Shown here piece after piece: positions 1 to 8,892 of a stretch of 64,000 nucleotides of DNA. Both the position numbers and the translations under genes were made by a program. This stretch comes from Natronosalvus hydrolyticus (GTDB lineage Archaea > Halobacteriota > Halobacteria > Halobacteriales > Natrialbaceae): the NCBI GenBank assembly GCA_025517525.1, contig JAOPJZ010000006.1, positions 62,001 through 126,000 on the forward strand, given 5' to 3'. Within the stretch, counting starts at the first letter, position 1, and every line of letters begins with the position of its first letter. Under the pieces are notes generated by a model, which saw only the letters and a program-made list of their open reading frames with translations, was not told the origin of the DNA and did no database searches.

Positions 1-522
1 CATGTTTGCGGCGAGCGTCACTGTCCGTTGTTCCGGCGTTTCGTCACTCCCTTCCCTGCCTTCGCCAATTGTCCGCTCGACGCTATCGGTCAGATACGCG
101 CGAGCGCTCTCGCCGGCCGGCGGGAGAGTCCAGAGGGCATCACTGACCAGTTGCATCCCTTCAGCGTTCGCGACGCTCTGGGCGGCCCGGAGTCTGGCAC
201 AAATCTCTGCTTCCTGTGCCCGAAGCCCATCCGCATTGAGCGGTTGTGGACTGGTCGTCATCTCCGCGTTGTGCAATCCCAGTTCCTTCTCGAAGCCCAT
301 CAACTCGAGCAAGCGCCGAGGAACCCGTCGTAACGCACCGGTGTCGCTGTCGACGGCGTAAAATTCGTACTCGAAGCCGACGATGGCCTGGTGATTATCG
401 AACGCACCGGCTTCGATCGCTTCGACGATGTCGTCGGCTTCCGCCATCGCCCGACGCTGAAACGCATCGGCGTCGACAGCGAGAACGTCTTCGAGACGTG
501 ACGTGAGGTCCTCGGCTCCCAT
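1..522 (-). CDS. GCS2-like (glutamate-cysteine ligase-like) protein, 5' part only
   Basis: The window holds the first 174 codons of a minus-strand gene that runs off the left edge. The start is the ATG at 522-520. Near residues 49-53 there is an FEYEF motif, followed at about residue 83 by GLHNAEMTTSPQPL. This pairing of an acidic substrate/metal-binding strand with an asparagine-glutamate motif resembles the glutamine-synthetase-like fold of GCS2 and carboxylate-amine ligases. If so, the enzyme would join an amine to a carboxylate using ATP in the cytoplasm. The catalytic C-terminal part is outside the window, so the substrate cannot be judged. It could also be a haloarchaeal family of unknown function with only fold-level similarity. 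Confidence 0.5.
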   Translation of the reverse strand, partial: MGAEDLTSRLEDVLAVDADAFQRRAMAEADDIVEAIEAGAFDNHQAIVGFEYEFYAVDSDTGALRRVPRRLLELMGFEKELGLHNAEMTTSPQPLNADGLRAQEAEICARLRAAQSVANAEGMQLVSDALWTLPPAGESARAYLTDSVERTIGEGREGSDETPEQRTVTLAANM

Positions 523-688
523 AGCGACGACTCGCGCGGCCAAGGGGTTAAAAGCAGTCACTCAAGGCGTTCGCGTTACCCGCTACCACAGCGGGGCACG
601 TACGCAACGCCCACCTGTTCCGTTTTCGGCGGACTCGAGTCCCGTTCTCCGTGTCTTCGATCCATCACCAACTGGGAATGAAAACGCA

Positions 689-2881
689 CTATCGGTCGTC
701 GAAATCTTCCTCCGGATCCACACTGTCGACGCCAGTGATTTCGAACCGGGCGCCGCCATCATCTCCCTCGACGAGCCGTATCTCCCAGCCGTGAGCATCG
801 ACGATCTGTTGGACGATACTGAGACCCAACCCGGTGCCAGCCTCGACGGTTGTATGTCCGGCATCGAACACCGTCGATCGCATTTCAGCCGGAATTCCCT
901 GTCCTGTGTCTTCGATGTAGAAGCCGTCCTCGAGGTCGCCAACCGAGACGGTGAGGCCGTCGAAATCTTCCATGACAACTCCGGACGCATCAGTCGGTGG
1001 CCCGTGTTCGATCGCGTTTCGAAACAGGTTCTCCAGGAGCTGTCGAAGCCGGCTTTTGTCGGCCAGTATCACTCCCTCACTTTCGACGATCAGCGACGCA
1101 TCCGAGGCCTCGATGTTTCGCCAGCAGTTATCGCTCAGTGTAGCCAATTCTACCGATTCCTCGTCACTGACTGCCTCACCCTTGCGGGCCAGCGTCAGGA
1201 GGTCCTCGATGAGCGTTTCCATGCGGTCGTGGGCGTACTCGATTTCCTCTAGATACTCGCTATCACACTCCGTTCGAACCTGTTCGATGTTTCCTCTGGC
1301 GATATTTAGCGGATTCCGCAGATCGTGTGAGACGATGCTCGCGAACTCTTCGAGTCTAGCGTTCTGTCGTTTGAGTTCCTGTTCCTGGCGTTTTCGATCA
1401 GAAATATCTCGGATGGAAATCGCAAGGCCGTCGATTGGGTCGGTGCCGATATAGTTCTGACCGCGGTCTTCGAACCATCGCCAGTTCCCATCGGCGTCTT
1501 TCGCTCGGTACTCCGAACTCGAGACAGTGTCCGGGTTCTCGAGGAGGCGCTGGATATTTTCCATCACCCGTTCGCGGTCATCCGGGTGGATGTGCTCGAG
1601 TGGATTGTCACCGACGACGTGTAACGGCGTGAAATCCAACATCGGCGAGGCCGGACTCTGGTAGCGAACACTGAGATCCTCGTCCATGATGACCATGAAG
1701 TCCGGCGTGTGTTCGATGAAGAACTTGAACCGCTGGAGTTCTCGTTCTCGTTCTTTCTGTTCGGTGATATCCGAAAAGATAGTGATGACCTGCCGAGGTC
1801 GTGGGGAGAACGCCGAAATTTTGTAATGTCGATCCAGCGGCGCGGAGTACTGCTCGAACTGTGCAGTCGTGCCCTCGAGGGCGACTTCACCGAAAATTTC
1901 GATGAACGGCGTGTCTTCGATGCCATCTATCGCCTCGGTTGCTCGTCGACCCTCGACCTGGTCGGCATCGAGGCCGGTGAGTTCTTCGAATTTCTCGTTC
2001 AGTTGCAGATACCGGTAATCGACCGGATTCCCGTCGTCATCCGTAATGACTTCCTTGATCCCGATTCCGTCCAGGGATTCTTCGAACAGGCCGGTGAGCA
2101 GTTTCTGTTGTTCGCGGTCCTCGGTGACGTCGTCGTACACCCAGAGGTTTGCCTCCCCATCTGCCAGTTCGTAAGGGATGTAATCGCGTTCGATAATCCG
2201 ACCATCTTCGAGGACGAATTCCTCTCCTTCGTTAGGTGTTCGGGATTCGAGGCAGTCCTCGATGGAGTCGATGAACCCCTCCGGGTCGTGAAAAACATCT
2301 TTCAACTCGTGTGAGAGGCGACCACAGTCCTTCCCAATCATCGAATCCGGCTCGAGCTCCTCGGAAAACATATTGGTCAGCGTGGAGTTTGCGGCGAGCA
2401 CTTGCCGCGATTCGTCTTCGACGAGGACGCCCACCGGCAGATTTCCGATTAGCGTCCCGAAGATGGTCTGTTGTTGAACGAGTTTGCGTTCCGTTCGGGA
2501 CTGGGCGACGACGTTTCCGATTCGGTTTGCCAGCACTTCGTACTGTTCGGTGCCGGATTCTTTTTGCAAATAATCGGTAACGCCAGCCGAAATCGCTTGA
2601 CTCGCGACTTCTTCGCTCCCTTTTCCGGTGAACAGAATAAAAGGGATGTCACCGAATCGTTCCCGAACGGTCTCCAGGAACTCGATACCGTTTGCTCCCG
2701 GCATATCGTAATCGGATATTACACAGTCGTAGGTGCGCTCCTCGAGTCGCTCGAGGCCCGCATCGACGCTGGTAGCCGTTTGGACCGAAAACCGACTGTC
2801 GTGGCGCTCGAGAAAGGTGGCGGCCAGATCGGCTAACGAAGGCTCATCATCCACGTGCAAAACGTGGATTGTGGTGTCCAT
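689..2881 (-). CDS. hybrid sensor histidine kinase: receiver, three PAS domains, HisKA, HATPase
   Basis: Signal-transducing protein kinase of about 730 residues, probably cytoplasmic because no membrane segment is visible. An N-terminal receiver domain (residues 1-122) has the acidic pair D11-D12, phospho-acceptor D57 in SDYDMPG and K87. Three PAS-like sensor domains follow at roughly 137-250, 262-375 and 384-500. The HisKA domain carries the phospho-accepting H519 in SHDLRNPL, and the ATPase domain has an N box near N622 and the glycine motifs DTGQG and GTGLGLS. All phosphotransfer residues are present, so it should be active. A GTG at 2905 is an alternative start, but the ATG at 2881 lies at the leaderless distance from a TATA-like element. 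Stimulus and partner regulator are unknown; no output regulator is adjacent. Confidence 0.9.
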   Translation of the reverse strand: MDTTIHVLHVDDEPSLADLAATFLERHDSRFSVQTATSVDAGLERLEERTYDCVISDYDMPGANGIEFLETVRERFGDIPFILFTGKGSEEVASQAISAGVTDYLQKESGTEQYEVLANRIGNVVAQSRTERKLVQQQTIFGTLIGNLPVGVLVEDESRQVLAANSTLTNMFSEELEPDSMIGKDCGRLSHELKDVFHDPEGFIDSIEDCLESRTPNEGEEFVLEDGRIIERDYIPYELADGEANLWVYDDVTEDREQQKLLTGLFEESLDGIGIKEVITDDDGNPVDYRYLQLNEKFEELTGLDADQVEGRRATEAIDGIEDTPFIEIFGEVALEGTTAQFEQYSAPLDRHYKISAFSPRPRQVITIFSDITEQKERERELQRFKFFIEHTPDFMVIMDEDLSVRYQSPASPMLDFTPLHVVGDNPLEHIHPDDRERVMENIQRLLENPDTVSSSEYRAKDADGNWRWFEDRGQNYIGTDPIDGLAISIRDISDRKRQEQELKRQNARLEEFASIVSHDLRNPLNIARGNIEQVRTECDSEYLEEIEYAHDRMETLIEDLLTLARKGEAVSDEESVELATLSDNCWRNIEASDASLIVESEGVILADKSRLRQLLENLFRNAIEHGPPTDASGVVMEDFDGLTVSVGDLEDGFYIEDTGQGIPAEMRSTVFDAGHTTVEAGTGLGLSIVQQIVDAHGWEIRLVEGDDGGARFEITGVDSVDPEEDFDDR

Positions 2882-2905
2882 AGGTACAGACTCGGGGTTA
2901 CTCAC

Positions 2906-2914
2906 ATAATAATT
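2906..2914 (-). promoter_or_regulatory. TATA-like element for the hybrid kinase
   Basis: Read on the minus strand this is AATTATTAT, centred about 29 bases before the ATG at 2881. That is the spacing seen for leaderless haloarchaeal transcripts, and it supports the ATG over the GTG at 2905. Confidence 0.5.
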
Positions 2915-3104
2915 GTGCCCGCCCGCGTCGTTACATAATTACCAACGAAATTGAAGATGATGTGACGGTCTTACAAGGTATTATACAACCTCCGGTACCC
3001 TGTGCCGGTATTTTCGCCGTCGGCAATCACCGATAGGAGACGACAGTAACCCATTGTAATCGTCTACTCGAGGACGTTCTCTCGAGGTCGGACCCGGGGA
3101 AACA

Positions 3105-3110
3105 CTTTAC
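3105..3110 (+). promoter_or_regulatory. TATA-like element for the small zinc-knuckle gene
   Basis: CTTTAC lies 25-30 bases before the ATG at 3135, preceded by a purine-rich GGGAAAC stretch that could act as a BRE. The spacing implies a leaderless transcript. Confidence 0.4.
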
Positions 3111-3134
3111 CCTCAGTTACACTCACAGTAGCAC

Positions 3135-3362
3135 ATGGAACAGTTCGACAAATTCGTCTCGTCGGCCACGCTTCGTGAAGAGAACCCGTCGATCAAACTG
3201 TACCAGAACACGGTGGGACTCACCTGCCCCGCGTGTGAGGAACCGTTCGACGATATGGTCGTCTGTAAAGACGAGTATACGAGTCTCAATCAGACGATAC
3301 CCCTCGATATCTGTACGGCCGTCGAAGATGGAAAGCCAGTGTTGTTCACCCACAAACCCTGA
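3135..3362 (+). CDS. small conserved haloarchaeal protein with one CxxC pair
   Basis: A 75-residue cytoplasmic protein. One CPAC knuckle sits near residues 31-34 and a further cysteine near residue 44 (VCKDEY); a histidine lies close to the C-terminus. This may bind a metal or be redox active, but only one full CxxC pair is visible. Closely similar short proteins in haloarchaea are, as I remember, labelled 'flagella cluster protein', a name taken from gene position rather than from function. The start is fixed by the TATA-like element 27 bases upstream. It is a single-gene unit between the kinase promoter and DNA ligase. Function unknown. Confidence 0.7.
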   Translation: MEQFDKFVSSATLREENPSIKLYQNTVGLTCPACEEPFDDMVVCKDEYTSLNQTIPLDICTAVEDGKPVLFTHKP

Positions 3363-3504
3363 CGCTCCCAGAAGGTGAGTTCGTACCTGTTGCTCTCATA
3401 CCCACTGGCACGCAGGCACCTCGAGCGAAGCCCACGATTGGGGTCGACTGGAACGCGAATTCAGACGGGGCTGTGAGATCCACTTCGCTTCCCATCTCGA
3501 ACAG

Positions 3505-3510
3505 TTTAAG
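3505..3510 (+). promoter_or_regulatory. TATA-like element for DNA ligase
   Basis: TTTAAG lies 27-32 bases before the ligase ATG at 3537, consistent with a leaderless transcript. Confidence 0.45.
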
Positions 3511-3536
3511 CCACGTCCGTCACCTACAGCCAGCCA

Positions 3537-5210
3537 ATGCAGTTCGCCGCGTTCGCCGACCAGGCCGCCACCATCGAAGCCGAGCCAGCCGACCTCGAGA
3601 TCATCACTCACGTCGCGATCCTCTTCGAGGAAACAGAGAGCGACGCTGACCTCGAGCGAGTTGCCCGGTTCGTCCAGGGACGCGTTTTCCCCGCGTGGGA
3701 CAGCACCAAACTCGATATCGGCCCGCGAACGTGTTACGAAGCCATCGCTCGAGCGGCAGGCCAGAACGTGAGCGCTGACGATGTCGAAACGTCTGTCGCC
3801 GAGCGCGGGGATATCGGAGCCGTCGCGGCGAGTTACGAGTTTGGGACCCAGCGAGGACTCGGAGCCTTCGGCGGCGGAGCGGCTTCGAGTGTCGACGACC
3901 TCACCGTTACAGATGTGTACGAGACCCTCGAGGCCGTGGCGAGTGCGGACGGTTCCGGAAGCCACGACACGAAAGTCGACTTGCTGTTCTCGCTGTTCAA
4001 CCAATGTGCGCCAGAAGAGGCACGGTATCTCGCCCGACTTGTCCTCTCGGAGATGCGCATTGGCGTCGGTGAAGGGACGGTCCGAGACGCCATCGCGAGC
4101 GCGTTCGAGGTACCGGCCGACGACGTCGAACGGGCGTTGCAGGTCTCGAACGATTACGGAGACGTCGCCGTCGTCGCCCGTACCGACGGCGTGGCCGGAC
4201 TCGAGTCACTCTCGCTTGCTGTTGGCCGTCCGGTACAGGCGATGCTCGCCCAGGCTGGAACTGCACACGACGCGCTCGAGGCCTGGGACCTGGCGGCCGT
4301 CGAGTGGAAGTACGATGGCGCACGGATCCAACTGCATCACGATCCGGACGGCGAGACGCGAATCTTTTCGCGGAATATGGAGCCCGTGACGGATGCGCTC
4401 CCTGAGGTGGTCGAGTTCGCCGAAACTATTTCTAAACCGATTATTCTCGATGGAGAGGTCGTCGCGGTCGACGACGCTGGCGATCCGCTCCCGTTTCAGG
4501 CAGTCTTGCGTCGTTTTCGCCGGAAACACGACGTCGCAAAAACCAGGGAAGCAATCGAAGTTCGACCGAAGTTCTTCGACTGTCTCCACGTCGACGGAGA
4601 GGACTTACTCGAGACGTCGCTGACCGAACGCCACGCACGCCTCGAGCGCGTGCTCTCGCGTGTGGACGGCGGTGGCGAAGCGACCTCCGGGCAGTGGCTC
4701 ACGGACGACCCCGAACGAATCGAGGCGATCGACGCCGACGCACTCGCTGCCGGGCACGAAGGGATCATGCTCAAAGACCCGAGTTCGACGTACTCGCCCG
4801 GCAGACGAGGGAAACGCTGGCTCAAACGTAAGCCTGACGTCGAAACACTGGACTGTGTCGTCACCGGTGCGGAGTGGGGTGAAGGTCGTCGAGCGAAGTA
4901 CTTTGGCACGTTCTTGCTGTCGGTGCGAGACGGTGAGAACTACGAGACCATCGGCAAAGTGGCGACGGGGATCACTGACGAGCAACTGGTTGAACTGACC
5001 GAGTTGCTCGAGCCACACGTTCGGTCCGAGTCCGGGAAGACCATCGACCTCGAGCCTGCAGTCGTGTTCGAGGTTGGCTACGAAGAAATCCAGACCTCAC
5101 CGACGTACAGTTCGGGCTATGCCTTGCGATTCCCACGCTTTATCGAGGTCCGCTCAGACAGCGACGACCCGGACACCCTCGAGCGCGTCAAACGACTCTC
5201 CGAGCAGTGA
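3537..5210 (+). CDS. lig: ATP-dependent DNA ligase
   Basis: Seals nicks in duplex DNA during replication and repair through an enzyme-AMP intermediate. At 557 residues it matches the usual length of archaeal ligase I. The N-terminal DNA-binding domain occupies roughly residues 1-210. The adenylation domain has motif I EWKYDGAR with nucleophile K258, then FSRNMEP (motif Ia/III region), LDGEVVA and EGIMLKDP (motif IV). WLKRKPD is motif V, and the C-terminal OB domain ends near RFPRFIEVR. All nucleotidyltransferase motifs are intact. It stands alone, with a tandem repeat starting 12 bases after the stop codon. Confidence 0.96.
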   Translation: MQFAAFADQAATIEAEPADLEIITHVAILFEETESDADLERVARFVQGRVFPAWDSTKLDIGPRTCYEAIARAAGQNVSADDVETSVAERGDIGAVAASYEFGTQRGLGAFGGGAASSVDDLTVTDVYETLEAVASADGSGSHDTKVDLLFSLFNQCAPEEARYLARLVLSEMRIGVGEGTVRDAIASAFEVPADDVERALQVSNDYGDVAVVARTDGVAGLESLSLAVGRPVQAMLAQAGTAHDALEAWDLAAVEWKYDGARIQLHHDPDGETRIFSRNMEPVTDALPEVVEFAETISKPIILDGEVVAVDDAGDPLPFQAVLRRFRRKHDVAKTREAIEVRPKFFDCLHVDGEDLLETSLTERHARLERVLSRVDGGGEATSGQWLTDDPERIEAIDADALAAGHEGIMLKDPSSTYSPGRRGKRWLKRKPDVETLDCVVTGAEWGEGRRAKYFGTFLLSVRDGENYETIGKVATGITDEQLVELTELLEPHVRSESGKTIDLEPAVVFEVGYEEIQTSPTYSSGYALRFPRFIEVRSDSDDPDTLERVKRLSEQ

Positions 5211-5600
5211 GACGGACACTGGTATTGGGTGAGGGGTCGGTCGTGTGTATCGGGTGAGGGGTCGGTCGCGTGTATCGGGTGAGGGGTCGGTCGTGTGTAT
5301 CGGGTGAGGGGTCGGTCGCGTGTATCGGGTGGGGGGTCGGTCGCGTGTATCGGGTGAGGGGTCGGTCGCGTGTATCGGGTGAGGGGTCGGTCGCGTCGCC
5401 ACTCTTGGCAGGCCTCCAGTGAACTGCATACGCCACCGAAGGTATTGATATTAAAAATGAAGTAAATACTATTATAATCAAAGTAGAATGCTATTGAGGC
5501 GCTATTAATTTGCCTGATGAAAACGCAGCTTGGAAACAGGCCGTGATAACGAGAGACAAACCGAAGATAGCCTTTTTACGCTCGCTCGAGCACTCGAGGT
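5211..5600. other. intergenic region, 390 bases, mostly repeat
   Basis: The first half is the 25-bp tandem repeat described separately. From about 5440 the sequence turns AT-rich (around TATTGATATTAAAAATG) with no credible gene. The last 30 bases hold the probable promoter of the acetyltransferase (TTTTTA at 5573-5578, 23-28 bases before its ATG). Confidence 0.6.
5223..5397. repeat. 25-bp tandem repeat, seven copies
   Basis: Seven head-to-tail copies begin at 5223, 5248, 5273, 5298, 5323, 5348 and 5373. The consensus begins TATCGGGTGAGGGG and continues TCGGTCGCGTG. Copies differ by single bases: TATT in copy 1, CGTGTG in copies 1 and 3, GGGGGG in the fifth copy, and a final C in copy 7. There are no spacers. 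The unit is not a multiple of three, so it is not coding. It lies directly after the ligase stop codon. Confidence 0.95.
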
Positions 5601-6245
5601 ATGGTCGAACTGTTCCCACGAACGATCGAAACCGAGCGGTTACGACTCGAGGCAATCCACCGCGACAGTCTCGAGACCGCCACTCACTTCGAGTTTTATG
5701 AGATCTGTTCGAGTGACCCCGGTATCGACGAGGTGACCGAATACGTCACCTGGGAACCCCACCAAACGCCAAAGGAGACGCTCGAGTTCGTCGAGGCCGT
5801 GAGCAACAAGCGAGACGAGAACGAGGGCACGTCCTATCTCATCTATCCCCGCGAGAGCGAAGACGGTGCCGGTGAAATCGCTGGCGGTGCCGGCTTTGGC
5901 ATCGACTGGGAGGCCAGAACGATGACGCTTGGCTGCTGGCTACGAAAACGCTACTGGGGGCGAGGCTACTCCGGCGAGCGAGCGGCCGCCTTCATGAAAC
6001 TCGCGTTCGAGATGCTCGACCTCGACCTAGTCGCAGCCACCGCTGATGTCGAAAATAAAAAATCGAACGTGGCCATCGAACGCTACACCGAACGCCACGG
6101 CGGCGGCCGTGACGGCCTCGTCCGAAATGGGGCGGGCATCGGCGGAGAGCCTGCGGACGTCTATCGCTACACCGTCTCCAGGGATGAGTACCTCGAGAGT
6201 GACCCACGGACGGCGTCCATTCGCTTTCCTGGGTTCGAGTCCTGA
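5601..6245 (+). CDS. GNAT family N-acetyltransferase (RimJ/RimL type)
   Basis: Transfers an acetyl group from acetyl-CoA to an amine, perhaps a protein N-terminus or a small molecule. The 214-residue protein opens with the typical RTIETERLRLEAI strand. It has a central GGAGFGIDW strand and the acetyl-CoA pyrophosphate-binding loop KRYWGRGYSGERAAA (about residues 114-128), followed by the VENKKSNVAIERY helix typical of the RimJ-like group. The start is the ATG 23 bases after a TTTTTA element. The C-terminal third is more polar and variable than in RimJ itself. Substrate unknown. Confidence 0.85.
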   Translation: MVELFPRTIETERLRLEAIHRDSLETATHFEFYEICSSDPGIDEVTEYVTWEPHQTPKETLEFVEAVSNKRDENEGTSYLIYPRESEDGAGEIAGGAGFGIDWEARTMTLGCWLRKRYWGRGYSGERAAAFMKLAFEMLDLDLVAATADVENKKSNVAIERYTERHGGGRDGLVRNGAGIGGEPADVYRYTVSRDEYLESDPRTASIRFPGFES

Positions 6246-6321
6246 CCTCGAGGAAGCCCTCGGTGGGCGACCGACGCTCCTTCGAGTATCAGATACTCGA
6301 AATCGTACGCGGCAACCCCCA

Positions 6322-8133
6322 TTACGCGGCTTCGGGGACGTGTGGTAGCCACAGCGTGACGGTGGTTCCCGCATCCTCGGTTGGCTGGAACGATACCGAG
6401 CCGCCGGCCTGAGTAACGACCCAGTGGATAAGCCACAGGCCCAACCCGCTCCCGTGACTCAGTTGGCTCTCACCGCTCTCGAGTACGGCTTGCTCCTCGA
6501 GGGGAATTCCGGGGCCGTTGTCACTGACACGGATTTCGGCGCCGGAGTCTGTCACTGTCCCGTCAATCGTCACCGCAGGAACGCCGTTACCACCATGTTC
6601 GATGGCGTTCTCGACCAGTTCCCTGATGGCGATCTCCAGATGTGGTGTCGTCCGAATCGTTTCCGTTCCTGCAGCAGTCACGGTGACGTCGATCTCCGCC
6701 GTCGCGTTCGACGTTTCGAAGGCCGCTCGTGTCTCCTCGAGTAGTGTGCTGACATTTTGAACCTCCGGTTCGCGTGAATCGGTGAGTAATTTTGCAAGGG
6801 ATCGCTGCTTATCGGTAAGTTCGAGCAGTTTCGTGGCGACCTGTCGTATGACGTCACCGTGTTCAGCACTCGCTGCATCCCCATGCTCGAGAATCTCCGC
6901 TGCATTCCCCAGAATGACGTTCATCTCGTTTCGAAGGTTGTGCCGTAACACTCGATTCAATACTGCTAACTGTTGTTCTCGTTCTTTTCGGTCGGTGATA
7001 TCCTCTGTGAGCCCGACCTCCCGATAGACAGTTCCCTCCTCGTTCATTACGGGAACGCCACGGTCGTGTATCCAGCGCAGTTCGCCGTTCGGGAGAACGA
7101 TCCGGTACTCCTCGTCGTATACTCCGTGTCGTTTCTCGAGGACGGCACGTTCGACACGATCTCGGTCATCAGGGTGGATACGTTCCAGAAACGAGGTCGG
7201 ATCCGCATACAGGGATTCGAGTGACTTGCCCCACATGGATTCGTAAGCCGGGCTGACGTAGATCATTTCCTCTTGCGATGCGTCAGTGATCCAGACGACC
7301 TCCGAGATGTTCTCGGTGATCTGGTTGAATCGATTTTCGGTCTCCTCGAGTTGCTCGATGTAGGTTCGGCGTTCGATTTCGCCGGCCAACATGGTGACGA
7401 CCGTCTCCAAAAATTCCCGTTCTTCGGGGAGAACGACCGAGTTTTCATCGCAGTCTCTCGATTCGACCGAAACGGTGAGCGCGAGATCAACACCGCCAGC
7501 AGTGGTCGTCCTCGCTCCTGCACAATCCTCACCGAGGACAAAACCATCTGTTTCGGCGACTTTCCCGTCAGCGACGAGTCGAACGTGCGTTCGATCCGGC
7601 CACTGAAAGGCATCCGGGATAGTTCGCACGATCGAATCGAGACTGGCCTGTAGTGGCCCGTCGCCGGAGTCGATTTCCTTCGTAATCGACTGAATCGTCT
7701 GCAATTCCTTCTTTCGCTCGGTGAGTGATTCCGTCGTCTGATCGCTCTGGATTGCCGCCTGTATCGCCGCACAGAGGTCCGTACGGTGTGTCGGCCCCGA
7801 CCCCTGGTGGAGATAGCCCGTCACCCCCTTGTCGAACGCTCCCTCGAGACTCGGCGCTTCTTCAGGCCCGGGGTACAAAATGAACGGGAGTGTCGGATAC
7901 GAGGCGCGGACAGCCTCGAGCAAATCGCGCCAGTCACCGTCTGGAAACCTGGTGTCGCTGAGAAGGCAAACCGGCCGTGGATACGTTTTTACCTGCTCGA
8001 GCGCGTCGGCGACGGTTCGGGCCGAAAACACATCGAAGCCACCGCGAACTCCCAGGTCGTCGCTGATACGAGCGACGTGCTCCTCGTCACCGCTGACGTA
8101 GACCAGCGGTTTGAGTGACGAGGGATTGGTCAT
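6322..8133 (-). CDS. sensor histidine kinase with degenerate receiver, GAF-like and PAS domains
   Basis: Cytoplasmic signal kinase of about 603 residues. The N-terminal receiver-like domain keeps an aspartate at about D60 (LLSDTRFPDG), but the acidic pair near the N-terminus is reduced to SGDEE. The conserved lysine is replaced by proline at about residue 90 (LYPGPEEA). A GAF-like region (roughly 145-250) and one PAS domain (about 265-385, ending in the PAC motif TEDITDRKEREQQL) follow. The HisKA box is RHNLRNEMNVI with H398, as in haloarchaeal kinases, and the ATPase domain has the N box ENAIEHG near N509 and a GSGLGLW motif. The kinase core looks intact while the receiver may only sense or bind. 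The ATG at 8133 is preferred to a TTG two codons earlier. It converges on the acetyltransferase gene. Confidence 0.88.
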   Translation of the reverse strand: MTNPSSLKPLVYVSGDEEHVARISDDLGVRGGFDVFSARTVADALEQVKTYPRPVCLLSDTRFPDGDWRDLLEAVRASYPTLPFILYPGPEEAPSLEGAFDKGVTGYLHQGSGPTHRTDLCAAIQAAIQSDQTTESLTERKKELQTIQSITKEIDSGDGPLQASLDSIVRTIPDAFQWPDRTHVRLVADGKVAETDGFVLGEDCAGARTTTAGGVDLALTVSVESRDCDENSVVLPEEREFLETVVTMLAGEIERRTYIEQLEETENRFNQITENISEVVWITDASQEEMIYVSPAYESMWGKSLESLYADPTSFLERIHPDDRDRVERAVLEKRHGVYDEEYRIVLPNGELRWIHDRGVPVMNEEGTVYREVGLTEDITDRKEREQQLAVLNRVLRHNLRNEMNVILGNAAEILEHGDAASAEHGDVIRQVATKLLELTDKQRSLAKLLTDSREPEVQNVSTLLEETRAAFETSNATAEIDVTVTAAGTETIRTTPHLEIAIRELVENAIEHGGNGVPAVTIDGTVTDSGAEIRVSDNGPGIPLEEQAVLESGESQLSHGSGLGLWLIHWVVTQAGGSVSFQPTEDAGTTVTLWLPHVPEAA

Positions 8134-8220
8134 AACCAAGCATTTCGTTGCCGTGTCAATAGCTGTTGTTACTGAATAGACCTATTATCGACATGATTCC
8201 GAGCGAAAAGCGCTGCCGAG

Positions 8221-8580
8221 TCAATAAAAGAGGACCGTCCCGATAGCGAATGTATTGATCACGACGGCAGCAAGCCAGGGAATCGCCAGTGCGGCAGGAA
8301 TTATCGGCCGAAACGGTCGCTCGAGGACACCCCGACATACCAGTGCGATCCCAAGCGCGAATCCCTTCAGGGCGAGCATTCCAAGCAGTCCCCAGCCATC
8401 GATTGCGTTCCGGGCAATCGGGTTCGATTCGGTGAGTCCGAGGTGCAACCCGACGAACGTCGTGACGATATCGCCAACGAGTGAAAAACCGACGACGACC
8501 CAAAGCCAGCGCTCGAGGCCGGTCATCTCCTCGACACTGGCGGTCAACGGGAGGTGCCACCGCACCTGGTCGGTTCCCAT
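8221..8580 (-). CDS. DUF5658-like small membrane protein
   Basis: A 119-residue protein with three or four hydrophobic segments, at about residues 26-46, 62-82 and 92-116. The motif GDIVTTFVGLHLGLTESNPIAR (residues 36-57, written here as GDIVTTF...TESNP) matches the pattern I associate with DUF5658 membrane proteins. Function is unknown. It is transcribed alone or from read-through of the carboxylase gene 312 bases upstream. The ATG at 8580 is the only sensible start. Confidence 0.65.
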   Translation of the reverse strand: MGTDQVRWHLPLTASVEEMTGLERWLWVVVGFSLVGDIVTTFVGLHLGLTESNPIARNAIDGWGLLGMLALKGFALGIALVCRGVLERPFRPIIPAALAIPWLAAVVINTFAIGTVLFY

Positions 8581-8892
8581 ACGCCCTCCCCCGGAGTCGA
8601 ACCAAGGACTGCCACCGAGAGCGCTCGAGAGTTCGATACATTCTCGTATTGTTATGCCAGCGGTAGCGAGGGTAACGAAAGGCTACAACGATTGGGTGCC
8701 GTGTTTCCCGGAAGGAAATCAAAAGGGAGTACTTCGTGGTTCGTCTCGCCTACCCGTGTACGTCGAACCGATAGCGGTTGTGGGCTTCGAGTACACGACA
8801 CTGTCGCCTCGAGAGGGCGTTCTTTTATCCTTCTTGGCAATCGGTCGATACTCACATGGAAACGGTCCCGCTCGGGCATCTCGAGAGTCTCA
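8581..8892. other. intergenic region, 312 bases
   Basis: Lies between two minus-strand genes. I see no tRNA, no long hairpin and no credible coding stretch. Short open frames here overlap each other on both strands and lack family features. It should contain the promoter of the DUF5658-like gene near its left end and the transcript end of the carboxylase near its right end. Confidence 0.5.

Noticed and set aside
5223..5397. Possible CRISPR array
   Set aside because: Repeats are head to tail with no spacers and no cas genes nearby, so it is a simple tandem repeat.
8581..8892. Possible small RNA gene between the DUF5658-like and carboxylase genes
   Set aside because: I found no convincing stem-loop, tRNA arm or terminator-like T-run to support one.
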